A stretch of 64,000 nucleotides of DNA from Labilibaculum antarcticum (GCF_002356295.1 NZ_AP018042.1:1830361-1894360), one strand, 5' to 3'. Numbered from the stretch's first letter, positions 17,793-27,004 are shown. Numbers and translations are program-made. The notes: generated from the letters alone by a model not told the origin.

Positions 17793-19106
17793 TTAGTATT
17801 TTTTAGCAACAAAATGATAGTGACTACCGAATCTTTCGAAAGCAGCCTGATCTAATTCTTCTCTGAAATTAGGATGAGCAACAGAAATAATTGCCTTAGC
17901 TCTTTGCTGTAATGTTTTACCGTAAAGATTAACACATCCATATTCAGTAGCAAACCAATGCATGTTATTACGAGTTGTTACAACACCAGATCCTTGTAAT
18001 AGAGTTGGTGCAATTTTAGAAACACCTTTCCCAGTTACTGAAGGCATAGCGATAACTGGCACACCACCTTCTGATGCAGCAGCACCACGAGTAAAGTCAA
18101 TCTGTCCACCTACCCCAGAATAATGTCTTGTTCCGATTGAATCAGCACAAACCTGACCGGTAATATCAATTGATAAAGCAGAGTTAATAGCACACACTTT
18201 TGGATTTTGTCTGATAATTTCTACACCATTAGTGTAACCAACATCCATCATGAGTACTCCTGGATTATCATCAACAAAATCGTAAAGTGTTTTAGTTCCC
18301 ATTAAGAAACTAGCAACAATTTTACCTTGATCAAGTTTCTTGTTCATTCCATTTACAACACCGCTATAAACCAAAGGAAGAAGACCGTCCGCAAACATCT
18401 CAGTATGAATACCAAGATTCTTGTGGTTACCAAGCTGAGCTAATACAGCATTAGGAATACCACCAATACCCATTTGAAGACAAGCTCCATCAGGAATAAT
18501 GTTTGCTACATTCTTACCAATAGCAATTTCGATATCACAAAGAGGAGCATTGTGATGTTCAACAAGTGGAGAATTATCTTCACAGAACACATCACACATA
18601 CTCATTGGTATCATTGCATCACCAAAAGAACGAGGTACGTTTGTATTGATGATTGCTACAACTGTATCAGCAGTTTCAACAGCAGCAAGAGAACAATCTA
18701 TTGACGTTCCTAAAGATACATAACCATGCTTGTCTGGAGGACTTACTTGTACAACAGCTACATTAACGTCAAGAACACCTTGACGAATCATTTTTTGAGT
18801 TTCACTCAAAAATACAGGAATATAATCTGCATAACCTGCTTGTGTTTGTTTTCTAACATTAGCACCCACAAATAGGGATTCTAAATTAAAAATACCTTCA
18901 AATTCAGTGTCAGCATAAGGAGCTGGTCCTTCTGTATGAAGATGTTGTATTGCTACATCGTAAATTTCACCATTACGACCTCGGTCACACATTGCTTTAA
19001 TGAACTTGTGTGGCGCTAGTGCAACTGAGTGTAGGTGCACTCTGTCACCTGATTTAATCACCTTCGCCGCTTCCTCAAAAGAAACTATTTTGATCTCTTT
19101 GTGCAT
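17793..19106 (-). CDS. Acetyl-CoA hydrolase/4-hydroxybutyrate CoA-transferase family protein
   Basis: A 437-residue class I CoA-transferase. The fold motifs are GIGGIPNAVL at about 213-222, the catalytic Glu in LGIHTEMFADG (E236, near E238 of the clostridial 4-hydroxybutyrate CoA-transferase) and SGVGGQIDF at about 345. The enzyme moves CoA between acetyl-CoA and a short carboxylic acid via a glutamyl-CoA thioester. Length and motifs fit the 4-hydroxybutyrate/butyrate branch rather than the longer succinate CoA-transferases. The acceptor acid (butyrate, propionate, 4-hydroxybutyrate) cannot be read from sequence. It could feed the same propionate/succinate metabolism as mutAB, but is not linked to it. 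It is divergent from oxyR across a 535-bp region. Confidence 0.85.
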   Translation of the reverse strand: MHKEIKIVSFEEAAKVIKSGDRVHLHSVALAPHKFIKAMCDRGRNGEIYDVAIQHLHTEGPAPYADTEFEGIFNLESLFVGANVRKQTQAGYADYIPVFLSETQKMIRQGVLDVNVAVVQVSPPDKHGYVSLGTSIDCSLAAVETADTVVAIINTNVPRSFGDAMIPMSMCDVFCEDNSPLVEHHNAPLCDIEIAIGKNVANIIPDGACLQMGIGGIPNAVLAQLGNHKNLGIHTEMFADGLLPLVYSGVVNGMNKKLDQGKIVASFLMGTKTLYDFVDDNPGVLMMDVGYTNGVEIIRQNPKVCAINSALSIDITGQVCADSIGTRHYSGVGGQIDFTRGAAASEGGVPVIAMPSVTGKGVSKIAPTLLQGSGVVTTRNNMHWFATEYGCVNLYGKTLQQRAKAIISVAHPNFREELDQAAFERFGSHYHFVAKKY

Positions 19107-19609
19107 CTTTTTATTCGGTTTTTATATGGTTTTAAATATTTTCTAAATCGCCGACTAAAGTAGTATATTTTTTGGCTTCAATTACTGCTATTCAGCATGA
19201 CTGCTACAAAACATATCCGCATTACGAGTTCATAACTAAGCTTTTGCGATTTCCATATTTTTAAATAATCCAGGATATTTCAGAACCTCCTAAATGGTAT
19301 TTAAAATATCATTTACACTTGCAGTCTATTCCCTAATAAAAAGCGTTATTCGATAAATTACACCACAAAAGAAGCCGGGAAAAAATCCCCGGCTACAAAA
19401 CCCAAACATCTAATAAAACTTAAATAACAAAAACTATCAAACTATTATTTTTTTTGTAACCCTATTATTTCGTCAAGTATGCTACTTTAGCTTATTATAA
19501 CCTCCATCGAAATAAAAAATAATCGTTAATCTTATATTACTTCATCAAATGTAGCACACTTTTCATCATCTATCAAATCAATAATGTTTATAATGTGATA
19601 GATATTTTT
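19107..19609. other. Long divergent intergenic region with an isolated hairpin
   Basis: Between the CoA-transferase and oxyR no coding sequence is apparent. The one clear structure is a GC-rich hairpin at 19373-19394 (AGCCGGGA, A-rich loop, TCCCCGGCT, one bulged C) inside an AT-rich region. It has no long T tract on either strand, only TTCTTTTG on the minus side. It could end an unannotated small transcript or form part of the long leader of the CoA-transferase gene. Confidence 0.4.
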
Positions 19610-19617
19610 TATATTTG
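19587..19617 (+). promoter_or_regulatory. oxyR: oxyR promoter
   Basis: TTTA (19587-19590), 19 bp, then TATATTTG (19610-19617) fits the Bacteroidota -33/-7 pattern. The expected transcript start (about 19624) makes an upstream TTG codon at 19615 impossible as the translation start. Confidence 0.6.
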
Positions 19618-19641
19618 GCCTTAAATCAAAAATCAATATTC

Positions 19642-20583
19642 ATGATTACAATAACCCAGTTGGAATATATCGTAGCTGTAGATACTTACCGCCATTTTGC
19701 CACAGCGGCAGATAAGTGCTTTATTACACAGCCTACGCTTAGTATGCAGATTAAAAAGCTAGAAGAATTTTTAGACATCACCATATTTGATCGCAGCAAA
19801 CAACCAATTATCCCAACTGATGTTGGCACTACAATAATCGAGCAGGCAAGAATTATTTTAGGGAATACCAAGAAGATAGACGATATCATCAAAGATCACA
19901 AAAACACAATAGAAGGTAGTTTAAAAATAGGCATCATACCAACCCTAGCTCCTTTCCTGCTGCCAATGTTCATAGGGGACTACATTCGCAACTATCCTGG
20001 AATTAAAGTAGACGTTGAAGAAATGGTATCGGAAGAGATAATAAAGAGTTTAAAAAAGGATAAAATAGATGTTGGCATATTTGTGACTCCATCGAAAGAA
20101 GATAAAATAAAGGAAATCCCTCTGTTTTACGAAGAGATGATGATTTATGCACACAAAGATCATGATCTTCTTAAAAAGAAGATCATTGAGGTGAAAGATA
20201 TTGCCACTCCGGAAATATGGATGCTTAGTGATGGACACTGTTTTCGAAATCAGGTAATCAATCTTTGTGAAATGCACGATTTGCAACATCAGGAATTGCC
20301 TTTCGAATTTGAGAGTAATTCTTTAGAAACTTTGATGAAAATTGTGGATAAAGAAGGTGGATTTACTTTGATTCCTGAATTAGCCACCCAATATTTACCA
20401 AAAGAAAAATTGAATCAAGTTAAAAGATTCACAAATTTACATCCCTTAAGAGAGGTCAGTTTAGTTTATTCTCGTCATTACTCAAAAAATAAATTACTCG
20501 ATCTACTGGCTAAAAGCATTCAAAACATCATCCCAAAAGACCTTTTAAATAGTAATAGAGGAACAATTGTTGAGTGGCGTTAA
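19642..20583 (+). CDS. oxyR: Hydrogen-peroxide sensor OxyR (LysR family)
   Basis: A 313-residue LysR-type regulator. The N-terminal winged helix reads ITQLEYIVAVDTYRHFATAA (residues 3-22), with TQPTLSMQIKKLE as the recognition helix. The effector domain contains GHCFRNQVINLC: C200 and C209 are nine apart, matching C199 and C208 of E. coli OxyR, which form the peroxide-sensing disulphide. It therefore probably activates peroxide defence genes, none of which lie in this window. The start at MITITQ is chosen because the longer reading would begin within the promoter's -7 box. It is divergent from the CoA-transferase gene. Confidence 0.92.
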   Translation: MITITQLEYIVAVDTYRHFATAADKCFITQPTLSMQIKKLEEFLDITIFDRSKQPIIPTDVGTTIIEQARIILGNTKKIDDIIKDHKNTIEGSLKIGIIPTLAPFLLPMFIGDYIRNYPGIKVDVEEMVSEEIIKSLKKDKIDVGIFVTPSKEDKIKEIPLFYEEMMIYAHKDHDLLKKKIIEVKDIATPEIWMLSDGHCFRNQVINLCEMHDLQHQELPFEFESNSLETLMKIVDKEGGFTLIPELATQYLPKEKLNQVKRFTNLHPLREVSLVYSRHYSKNKLLDLLAKSIQNIIPKDLLNSNRGTIVEWR

Positions 20584-20693
20584 TCACTCTTTATTCTAAA
20601 AAAGAAGCAGTTAGTAAATCCCAACAAAAAAAGTATTCTTTTTTTCAAAAAAAGTATTGTCAGTTTAAAGAATTATCTCTTTCTTTGCATCGC

Positions 20694-20745
20694 TAAAGAA
20701 AAAAATAGTGGTCACCATTATTGCTATTTCTTCTTTAACTTTTAA
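20694..20745. other. Hairpin of unknown role between oxyR and tRNA-Glu
   Basis: AAAGAA...AAATAG at 20695-20708 pairs with CTATTTCTTCTTT (20724-20736), enclosing the palindrome TGGTCACCA (20708-20716). A promoter-like TTG, 20 bp, TTTCTTTG (20657-20687) precedes it. It could be a terminator region for oxyR or a small transcript. Evidence is only structural. Confidence 0.3.
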
Positions 20746-20767
20746 AAAGAAAAAATACAGAAATGTA

Positions 20768-20798
20768 TTTGCAAAATTGAATTTTTGATTTATCTTTG
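20768..20798 (+). promoter_or_regulatory. tRNA-Glu/rpsT promoter
   Basis: TTTG (20768-20771), exactly 19 bp, TATCTTTG (20791-20798). This is a textbook Bacteroidota -33/-7 promoter, 18 bp before the first tRNA-Glu. Confidence 0.8.
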
Positions 20799-20816
20799 CA
20801 TCTCTTTAAAATAAAC

Positions 20817-20888
20817 GGTCCGTTCGTCTAGGGGTTAGGACGCCAGGTTTTCATCCTGGTAACAGGGGTTCGATTCCCCTACGGACTA
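20817..20888 (+). tRNA. tRNA-Glu (TTC), copy 1
   Basis: A 72-nt cloverleaf. Acceptor GGTCCGT pairs with ACGGACT; the anticodon stem CCAGG/CCTGG holds loop TTTTCAT with anticodon TTC; the T arm is AGGGG-TTCGATT-CCCCT. The 3' CCA is not encoded (ACTACAG follows). Identical in its mature part to the copy 129 bp downstream. Confidence 0.97.
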
Positions 20889-20945
20889 CAGAAGTTTGTA
20901 GCAAGTTTATTTTAACTTACCTTTGCTACGCAAAATAAAGATAAT

Positions 20946-21017
20946 GGTCCGTTCGTCTAGGGGTTAGGACGCCAGGTTTTCATCCTGGTAACAGGGGTTC
21001 GATTCCCCTACGGACTA
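20946..21017 (+). tRNA. tRNA-Glu (TTC), copy 2
   Basis: An exact repeat of the first tRNA-Glu, 129 bp later, probably on the same transcript. Here the discriminator A is followed by an encoded CCA. It precedes rpsT by 32 bp, so the tRNAs and S20 may be co-transcribed. Confidence 0.97.
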
Positions 21018-21049
21018 CCAAGATAAATAAATTTAGATAATTTTAAGAG

Positions 21050-21304
21050 ATGGCAAATCATCAATCTGCAATTAAAAGAATAAGACAGTCTGAAGCAAAA
21101 CGCGGACACAATAAGTTTTACGCTAAGACTACAAGAAATGCTGTAAGAAAGTTACGTGCTACTACTGATAAAGAAGCTGCTAACGAATTATTGCCAACGG
21201 TTACTGCAATGTTAGATAAACTTGCAAAAATCAATGTAATTCATAAAAACAAAGCGGCTAACTTAAAATCTAAATTAGCTTTGCACGTTAACAACTGTAA
21301 GTAA
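21050..21304 (+). CDS. rpsT: 30S ribosomal protein S20
   Basis: An 84-residue basic protein. The start [18 protein letters not shown] is the classic S20 N-terminus, and the helical, Lys/Arg-rich body with [13 protein letters not shown] at the end matches the family in length. S20 binds 16S rRNA early in small-subunit assembly. It lies 32 bp after the second tRNA-Glu and is likely transcribed with the tRNAs from the promoter at 20768-20798. S20 genes often start at unusual codons and are autoregulated in E. coli; here the start is an ordinary ATG. It ends with a clear terminator. Confidence 0.97.
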   Translation: MANHQSAIKRIRQSEAKRGHNKFYAKTTRNAVRKLRATTDKEAANELLPTVTAMLDKLAKINVIHKNKAANLKSKLALHVNNCK

Positions 21305-21325
21305 AAAATTACAACTCTATAATAG

Positions 21326-21351
21326 AGGGTTCTCATTGAGGACCCTTTTTG
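21326..21351 (+). terminator. rpsT terminator
   Basis: AGGGTTCTC pairs with GAGGACCCT (one G-T pair) around a 3-nt loop and is followed by TTTTTG. Confidence 0.8.
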
Positions 21352-21424
21352 TTGTTGAGTGAATTCTCATTTTGATAATCTCACATATTTTCATAACTTT
21401 AATTAAGTTGTAATATGTGACAAA

Positions 21425-22120
21425 ATGGATGAATACAAAAAATTAAGCATTAAAGACTGGGCGGTTGAAGATCGCCCAAGAGAAAAATTAATGTATAAAG
21501 GCGTGAAAAGTTTATCTTCCGCCGAACTGTTGGCAATTATTATTGGAAGTGGTAATCGCAGGCAATCTGCAGTCGAATTATCAAAATCGATTCTTTCTCA
21601 ATGCGACAATGATCTCAATCTGCTCGCAAAAAAAAACATTCAAGATTTAATTAAAATTCCAGGAATTGGCGAAGCAAAGGCCATTGGAATCATTTCGGCT
21701 TTAGAATTAGGTCGGCGACAAAAAGCCTTCCCCTCTAAGCAAAAGCAGAAAATAACCTGCAGTCAGGATGCTTTTGAAATCATATCTCCGTATGTGGAAA
21801 ATTTAGGGCATGAAGAGTTTTGGGTCATATTTCTTAATCAAGCCAATAAAATCGTCGAAATCAAAAACGTTTCATCCGGCGGCATCACGGGAACTGTTTT
21901 TGATGTAAGATTGGTATTTAAAGATGCACTTCTTTTGGAAGCAACCAACTTAATTCTCTGTCACAACCATCCATCAGGCAACCTACAACCGTCCAATGCT
22001 GATAAAGATGTAACCTCAAAAGCCAGAGAAGCGGGCAAATTAATGAGTATTTCAGTAGTGGATCACCTAATAATAGCAGATAATCAATTCTTTAGCTTTG
22101 CTGACGAAGGCCTAATTTAG
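21425..22120 (+). CDS. radC: RadC-family JAB/MPN-domain protein
   Basis: A 231-residue protein with N-terminal RPREKLMYKGVKSLSSAELLA (given in parts: RPREKLM, then SLSSAELLA) and a helix-hairpin-helix turn IPGIGEAKA at about residue 78. The C-terminal JAB domain carries the zinc motif HNHPSGNLQPSNAD (residues about 180-193, HxH and Asp). RadC was named for DNA repair, but that role is disputed; the JAB fold suggests a metal-dependent hydrolase. This full-length chromosomal form, near rpsT and upp, is the housekeeping type rather than the short mobile-element type. It appears monocistronic. Confidence 0.92.
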   Translation: MDEYKKLSIKDWAVEDRPREKLMYKGVKSLSSAELLAIIIGSGNRRQSAVELSKSILSQCDNDLNLLAKKNIQDLIKIPGIGEAKAIGIISALELGRRQKAFPSKQKQKITCSQDAFEIISPYVENLGHEEFWVIFLNQANKIVEIKNVSSGGITGTVFDVRLVFKDALLLEATNLILCHNHPSGNLQPSNADKDVTSKAREAGKLMSISVVDHLIIADNQFFSFADEGLI

Positions 22121-22180
22121 AATGAATTAGACTTAGCATTTTTTAATGCAATTCTTTGTTTAATATTTTTGAAATATAGC

Positions 22181-22188
22181 TATATTTG
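22181..22188 (+). promoter_or_regulatory. upp: -7 box upstream of upp
   Basis: TATATTTG lies 28 bp before the upp ATG, with a TTTG at 22155-22158 (22-bp spacer, slightly long). Confidence 0.5.
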
Positions 22189-22216
22189 CGCTCAGCTAAA
22201 TTTTAAATAAATAAAC

Positions 22217-22873
22217 ATGGTGGTCAATACTTTAGGAGATAAAAACTCTCTTTTTAATCAATTCATAGCTGAAATTAGAGATATAAATATTCAAAAAGAT
22301 CCTCTTCGCTTTAGAAGAAATCTGGAGAGAGTCGGAGAAATTTTTGCTTACGAAATTAGTAAGGAATTAGATTTCAGTGAAAGCTCAATACAAACTCCTC
22401 TTGGAGAATCACTTACAAACCTCCCTTCTTGCGAGATAGTAGTAGCTTCAATTCTTAGAGCAGGTTTACCTCTGCACACTGGTCTTTTAAATTACTTCGA
22501 CAGATCAGAAAATGCCTTTATTTCTGCTTATCGAAAATATTCAGATGATGGTGAGTTCAAAATCAATTTTGAATACATTTCATCTCCATCTGTAGATGGT
22601 AAGGTTGTTATTCTTGCTGATCCAATGCTAGCGACAGGTTCTTCAATGGAATTGGCATACAATGCAATGCTAACAAAAGGAACTCCTAAACACGTTCACA
22701 TTGTTGCTGTTATTGGTAGTGAAGAAGGCGTTGAATATATTAAGAATAAACTACCGAATGAAAACATTACTATTTGGATGGGTGCTGTTGATAAAGATCT
22801 AAATTCGAAATCATATATTGTTCCGGGATGTGGCGATGCAGGTGATCTTGCATATGGTGCTAAACTTGGATAA
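22217..22873 (+). CDS. upp: Uracil phosphoribosyltransferase
   Basis: A 218-residue enzyme that makes UMP from uracil and PRPP (pyrimidine salvage). The PRPP-binding motif VVILADPMLATGSSM is at about residues 134-148. ASILRAGLPLHTGLL at about 75-89 is the flexible-loop region, and GCGDAGDLAYG near the C-terminus forms the uracil-binding segment. Length agrees with the family. It is a single gene with a TATATTTG promoter box and a strong terminator shared with folK. Confidence 0.95.
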   Translation: MVVNTLGDKNSLFNQFIAEIRDINIQKDPLRFRRNLERVGEIFAYEISKELDFSESSIQTPLGESLTNLPSCEIVVASILRAGLPLHTGLLNYFDRSENAFISAYRKYSDDGEFKINFEYISSPSVDGKVVILADPMLATGSSMELAYNAMLTKGTPKHVHIVAVIGSEEGVEYIKNKLPNENITIWMGAVDKDLNSKSYIVPGCGDAGDLAYGAKLG

Positions 22874-22888
22874 ATAAAATATTTATCA

Positions 22889-22921
22889 GGAAAGGGTTGC
22901 TTTTAGAAGCAACCCTTTTTT
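22889..22921. terminator. Bidirectional terminator between upp and folK
   Basis: AAAGGGTTGCTT (22891-22902), loop TTAG, AAGCAACCCTTT (22907-22918), flanked by an A run and a T run. The folK stop lies immediately beyond. Confidence 0.9.
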
Positions 22922-23408
22922 ATTGCTTAAACTTTTTTACTTCCAATTTATCCGGACACTTGGCGTGCAATTCCTTTACACTTTTCAATTCAATTGGATG
23001 AATTAATTCTGGAGCGACATCGAGGAGTGGTACCAAAGCAAATAATCTTTCCTGAATTCTAGGATGCGGTACAACCAAACGATCGGTGGAGATAATTTGA
23101 TCCTCATAAAAAAGAATATCAATATCAATAGTTCTTTCGCTGTACTGATTTTTCTTACGAACCCGCCCCAAATCTTTTTCAATTTGTTGCGTACTATCCA
23201 ATATTTCAATTGCTGATAATTCCGACTCAAACACGACAACTTGATTCAGAAAATTCTGTTCGTGCTCAAAACCCCAAGGTTCTGTTTCATACAAAGAAGA
23301 AGTACTAATCAACTCACCTATTTCCAATTTCATCTTTAAAATTGCTTCAGAAAGGATTCTTTCTCTATTATCCAGGTTGCCTCCCAATAAAAAATATACT
23401 CTCGCCAT
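22920..23408 (-). CDS. folK: 2-amino-4-hydroxy-6-hydroxymethyldihydropteridine pyrophosphokinase
   Basis: A 162-residue HPPK, which transfers pyrophosphate from ATP to the pterin alcohol in folate synthesis. Motifs: YFLLGGNLDNR at the N-terminus, SSLYETEPWG at about 45-54, and SERTIDIDILFY at about 90-101 with the ATP/metal-binding Asp pair, then VPHPRIQERLFAL. The start MARVYF is preferred to an ATG 33 bp further up because it gives the usual family N-terminus. It is divergent from sppA, 180 bp away. Confidence 0.92.
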   Translation of the reverse strand: MARVYFLLGGNLDNRERILSEAILKMKLEIGELISTSSLYETEPWGFEHEQNFLNQVVVFESELSAIEILDSTQQIEKDLGRVRKKNQYSERTIDIDILFYEDQIISTDRLVVPHPRIQERLFALVPLLDVAPELIHPIELKSVKELHAKCPDKLEVKKFKQ

Positions 23409-23588
23409 GTAAAATGCTCTTTTTATCGGTAAAATAAACAAAGAAAACCCCTATATCAAAATGTATATCGAAAATACCATGCTACACTAAACCTATCTCG
23501 ACTAAATTAAATATATTTGTTTGTATCTAAATTTACATAAATTTAGAATTATTCGTAATTAAATGATTATCCATAAAACATATAGAAC

Positions 23589-25382
23589 ATGAAGAGTTTT
23601 TTCAAATTTACCTTTGCTTCTATCTTAGGAGTTATTATTGGCGGTTTTATATTGCTGGTTCTCGGAATAATGATTATTGCAGGAATCGTAGCAAGTGGCG
23701 ATCAACCCACTACCGTTAAAGACAAAAGTATTCTAGAGATAAAATTAAATAAGCAGTTGGTGGATCGCGGTTCAGACAATCCATTAGCCGACTTCGATTT
23801 TTTATCAATGAGTCCTAATTCCAATATTGGATTAAATACAATTCTTGAAAATATTGAGAAAGCAAAAACAGATGAAAAAATAAAAGGAATTTACCTTAAT
23901 ATAACCGATATACCTGCCAATTTTGGAGGTCTGGCGTCTATTGAAGAAATCAGAAATAAACTAAAGGAATTCAAAACTACAGGAAAATTCATCGTTAGCT
24001 ACAATAATTTTGGGCATTCTCAAAAGGCATATTACTTAACTTCCATTTCTGACAGTATATACCTTAACCCTGAAGCAGGTTTATTTCTTTTAGGAATGGG
24101 TGGTGAAAGAACCTTCTACAGAAAATTCCTAGAGAAAATTGGAGTTGAAGCTCAGGTAATTAGAGTTGGGAAATACAAATCGGCAACCGAACAATACTTT
24201 CGTGATGATATGAGTGACGAAAGTCGCGAACAAACCATGTCTTATGTTGGAGCCATGTGGAATCAGCTTCTTGAAGGAATATCAGAAGAAAGGAATATTT
24301 CAATTGAAAAATTAAACAAACTAATTGATGAAGTAGCAATTCGAAAAGCTGCCGATGCAGAAAAGTATGGTTTAATTGATGGAGTTATTTACGAAGATGA
24401 AATGCAAGATATACTTAGAAAACTATCTGACATTAAAGAAAATAAAAAACTAAGATTGGTAAGTACATCGGATTATGAAAATGCACCAGGAGTAGATCTT
24501 AAATTTTCTAAAAATAAAATTGCTGTTATTTATGCTAGTGGCGCCATAGGATTAGAACAAAATGAAAGTTCTATTGGTCCAGAATTAGTTCAAACTATTC
24601 GTAAGGCTCGTCTTGACTCCACAATTAAAGCAATTGTATTAAGAGTTAACTCTCCAGGAGGATATGCAAATGTATCTGATTTTATCTGGAGAGAAGTGAA
24701 ATTAGCATCCGATGCAAAACCTGTAATTGCATCAATGGGAAATGTTGCTGCTTCGGGCGGATATTACATTGCCTGTCCTGCTGATACTATTGTTGCAGAT
24801 AAGAATACAATTACTGGTTCGATTGGAATTTATGGTTTGTTCTTTTCGGGTGAAGAGTTAATAAAAGAAAAATTTGGCTTGACTACAGATTCTTATGGAA
24901 CTAATGAACATGCTGCTTTTGGAGGTAGTTTTCCTCTACTATTACCTATTTCAACCAGAAAATTCACCCCAACAGAAAAAGAAATTGTTCAAAACATTAT
25001 CAACAACGGCTACGACACCTTCTTAAGTAGAGTTGCCGAAGGACGACACATGACTGTTGAGCAGGTGAATGAAGTTGCTCAAGGCAGAGTTTGGAATGCA
25101 ATGGATGCACAAAAAAATGGTTTGGTTGACGTTTTAGGAGGATTGGAAACAGCAATTCAAATAGCTAAAGAAAAAGCTGGGATTGAAGATTATAGAATTG
25201 TTTCTCTTCCAAAACTAAAAGATCCTATAGAAGCATTAATAGAAGATTTTACAGGAAAAACTACCGCAAAAATTCTGAAAAATGAATTGGGAAGCTTCTA
25301 CAACACCTACGAAAAAACACAAGATCTAATTCAACTTGGAGGAATACAAGCTCGTATTCCTTATGAGATTGACCTACATTAG
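23589..25382 (+). CDS. sppA: Signal peptide peptidase SppA, 67-kDa type
   Basis: A 597-residue membrane-anchored serine protease that degrades released signal peptides. An N-terminal transmembrane segment (about 7-35) is followed by two ClpP-like domains. Catalytic Lys lies in VGKYKSATEQ (K197 is the likely residue) and catalytic Ser in NVAASGGYYIA (S389). This is the Lys/Ser dyad divided between the tandem halves, as in E. coli SppA. Length is normal for the long form. lpxK follows on the same strand, but a terminator separates them. Confidence 0.93.
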   Translation: MKSFFKFTFASILGVIIGGFILLVLGIMIIAGIVASGDQPTTVKDKSILEIKLNKQLVDRGSDNPLADFDFLSMSPNSNIGLNTILENIEKAKTDEKIKGIYLNITDIPANFGGLASIEEIRNKLKEFKTTGKFIVSYNNFGHSQKAYYLTSISDSIYLNPEAGLFLLGMGGERTFYRKFLEKIGVEAQVIRVGKYKSATEQYFRDDMSDESREQTMSYVGAMWNQLLEGISEERNISIEKLNKLIDEVAIRKAADAEKYGLIDGVIYEDEMQDILRKLSDIKENKKLRLVSTSDYENAPGVDLKFSKNKIAVIYASGAIGLEQNESSIGPELVQTIRKARLDSTIKAIVLRVNSPGGYANVSDFIWREVKLASDAKPVIASMGNVAASGGYYIACPADTIVADKNTITGSIGIYGLFFSGEELIKEKFGLTTDSYGTNEHAAFGGSFPLLLPISTRKFTPTEKEIVQNIINNGYDTFLSRVAEGRHMTVEQVNEVAQGRVWNAMDAQKNGLVDVLGGLETAIQIAKEKAGIEDYRIVSLPKLKDPIEALIEDFTGKTTAKILKNELGSFYNTYEKTQDLIQLGGIQARIPYEIDLH

Positions 25383-25402
25383 AAAATACTCTACTGAAAA
25401 TT

Positions 25403-25437
25403 GAAGATCCTCATTATTTTGAGGATCTTTTTTTTAA
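25403..25437 (+). terminator. sppA terminator
   Basis: GAAGATCCTCA pairs with TGAGGATCTTT around a 4-6 nt AT loop, followed by a run of T. Confidence 0.85.
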
Positions 25438-25655
25438 TCTACAAATCGATATATTTCAGAAAAACATCGCATTAAATTATTAATTAGTTCGTTGATTACC
25501 TATATTAAACTTGTAGTAAGAATGTTTTTCATTTTCAGAAGCAAGAAAATTATTACCCTGTGAATTATTTCTGTAATTTTAGACAGTATATAACACGAAC
25601 CAAAGATGAACAACTTTGGAAAAAGAATCAATTCCTTTTTCAAATCTATGATCGA

Positions 25656-26783
25656 ATGAAAAAACTATCCCCCATACTGAAAAGTCTGCTTTTTCCTTTT
25701 AGTTTACTATATGGGATGGTTGTATCTGTACGTAATATCCTCTTCGATTTTAATATTTTACCCATCACCGAATTTAAAATCCCAATCATATCTGTTGGTA
25801 ACATTACTGTTGGCGGAACTGGAAAAACGCCTCATATCGAATACCTTATCACCTTACTTAATGATGATTACAAAATAGCTACGCTAAGTAGAGGATATAA
25901 GAGAAAATCAAAAGGTTATTTACTTGCCGATGAAACATCAACATCAAATCAGATTGGTGATGAGCCAATGCAAATCAAAAGAAAGTTCCCTGATATTTTA
26001 GTTTCTGTTGATAATAAAAGAGTAAATGGAGTAAAGAATCTGCTAAAATCGGAACATGGTAATGATTTGGATGCAGTATTGCTTGACGATGCCTTCCAAC
26101 ACAGATCAATAAAAGCCGGTTTATCAATTCTATTAATAGATTACAACCGACCCATTACCCGAGATTATATTATGCCCTATGGCAGGCTTAGAGAGAGCGC
26201 AAGCGAAAAAGACCGTGCTAACATTATTATTGTAAGCAAATCGCCGAGAAATATGACACCTATTGATCGTAGAATAATTGTCAAAGAATTAGATCTTCTC
26301 CCGTTTCAATCTTTATATTTTACTACGCTTGATTACGGAAATTTGGAACCTGTTTTTAAAAATGATGCGATCAATATAATTAATGAAGATTGGGCAAAAG
26401 AGAATTTTTCTATTCTTTTAGTGACAGGTATCGCCAATCCTAAACCTCTTAAGGAATATCTTGAAAACTTTTCTGATGTTGTTGAAGAAGTCCAATTCTC
26501 CGATCATTACTCATTTCAAATAAAGGATCTTAATCTCATCCAATCAAAATTTGAAAAATTAGAAGGCGAAAATAAAATTATCGTTACCACAGAAAAAGAT
26601 GCCACACGGTTTTTCGATATGGAAATTAATCAAGAATCGATTAAAGAGCATTTATTCTACATTCCTTTACGGATAAAATTTTTAAATGAGGATAAATCAA
26701 AGTTTGACGTTCAGATTATGAACTATGTAAGCAAAAATAAACGCTCAAGCAATCTGCACAACATCAAAACCGATTCAATATAA
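25656..26783 (+). CDS. lpxK: Tetraacyldisaccharide 4'-kinase
   Basis: A 375-residue inner-membrane kinase that phosphorylates the 4' position of the lipid A precursor. The N-terminal hydrophobic helix (LKSLLFPFSLLYGMVVSV) anchors it. The Walker A motif GNITVGGTGKTP is at about residues 45-56, SRGYKRKSKGY follows, DDAFQHRSI at about 142 and YGRLRES at about 170 are family signatures. The ATG at 25656 is preferred over a GTG at 25560, since the extra 32 residues do not look like LpxK and precede the membrane helix. It shows that the cell makes lipid A. It is monocistronic after the sppA terminator. Confidence 0.92.
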   Translation: MKKLSPILKSLLFPFSLLYGMVVSVRNILFDFNILPITEFKIPIISVGNITVGGTGKTPHIEYLITLLNDDYKIATLSRGYKRKSKGYLLADETSTSNQIGDEPMQIKRKFPDILVSVDNKRVNGVKNLLKSEHGNDLDAVLLDDAFQHRSIKAGLSILLIDYNRPITRDYIMPYGRLRESASEKDRANIIIVSKSPRNMTPIDRRIIVKELDLLPFQSLYFTTLDYGNLEPVFKNDAINIINEDWAKENFSILLVTGIANPKPLKEYLENFSDVVEEVQFSDHYSFQIKDLNLIQSKFEKLEGENKIIVTTEKDATRFFDMEINQESIKEHLFYIPLRIKFLNEDKSKFDVQIMNYVSKNKRSSNLHNIKTDSI

Positions 26784-27004
26784 AAATGAAAGGGAAATCG
26801 AATTGACTCCCCTTTACTCTACCATTAAATTAACCACTACATTAATTAACAGCTATTGCTTAAAGCGGTTTGAGAGACATTCCGGTTTACGACAATTCAA
26901 CCCAAATACCCTAAGCATCATCAAGTTACAAAAACTACTACAAATAATCAATAGTTAATTTTCTTTTTATTTAAAAACTCAATTACCTCAAAAAAAAATG
27001 CCAT

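Noticed and set aside
19615-19641. TTG start for oxyR
   Set aside because: It lies within the TATATTTG promoter box, and OxyR proteins begin at the following ITITQLEY-type sequence.
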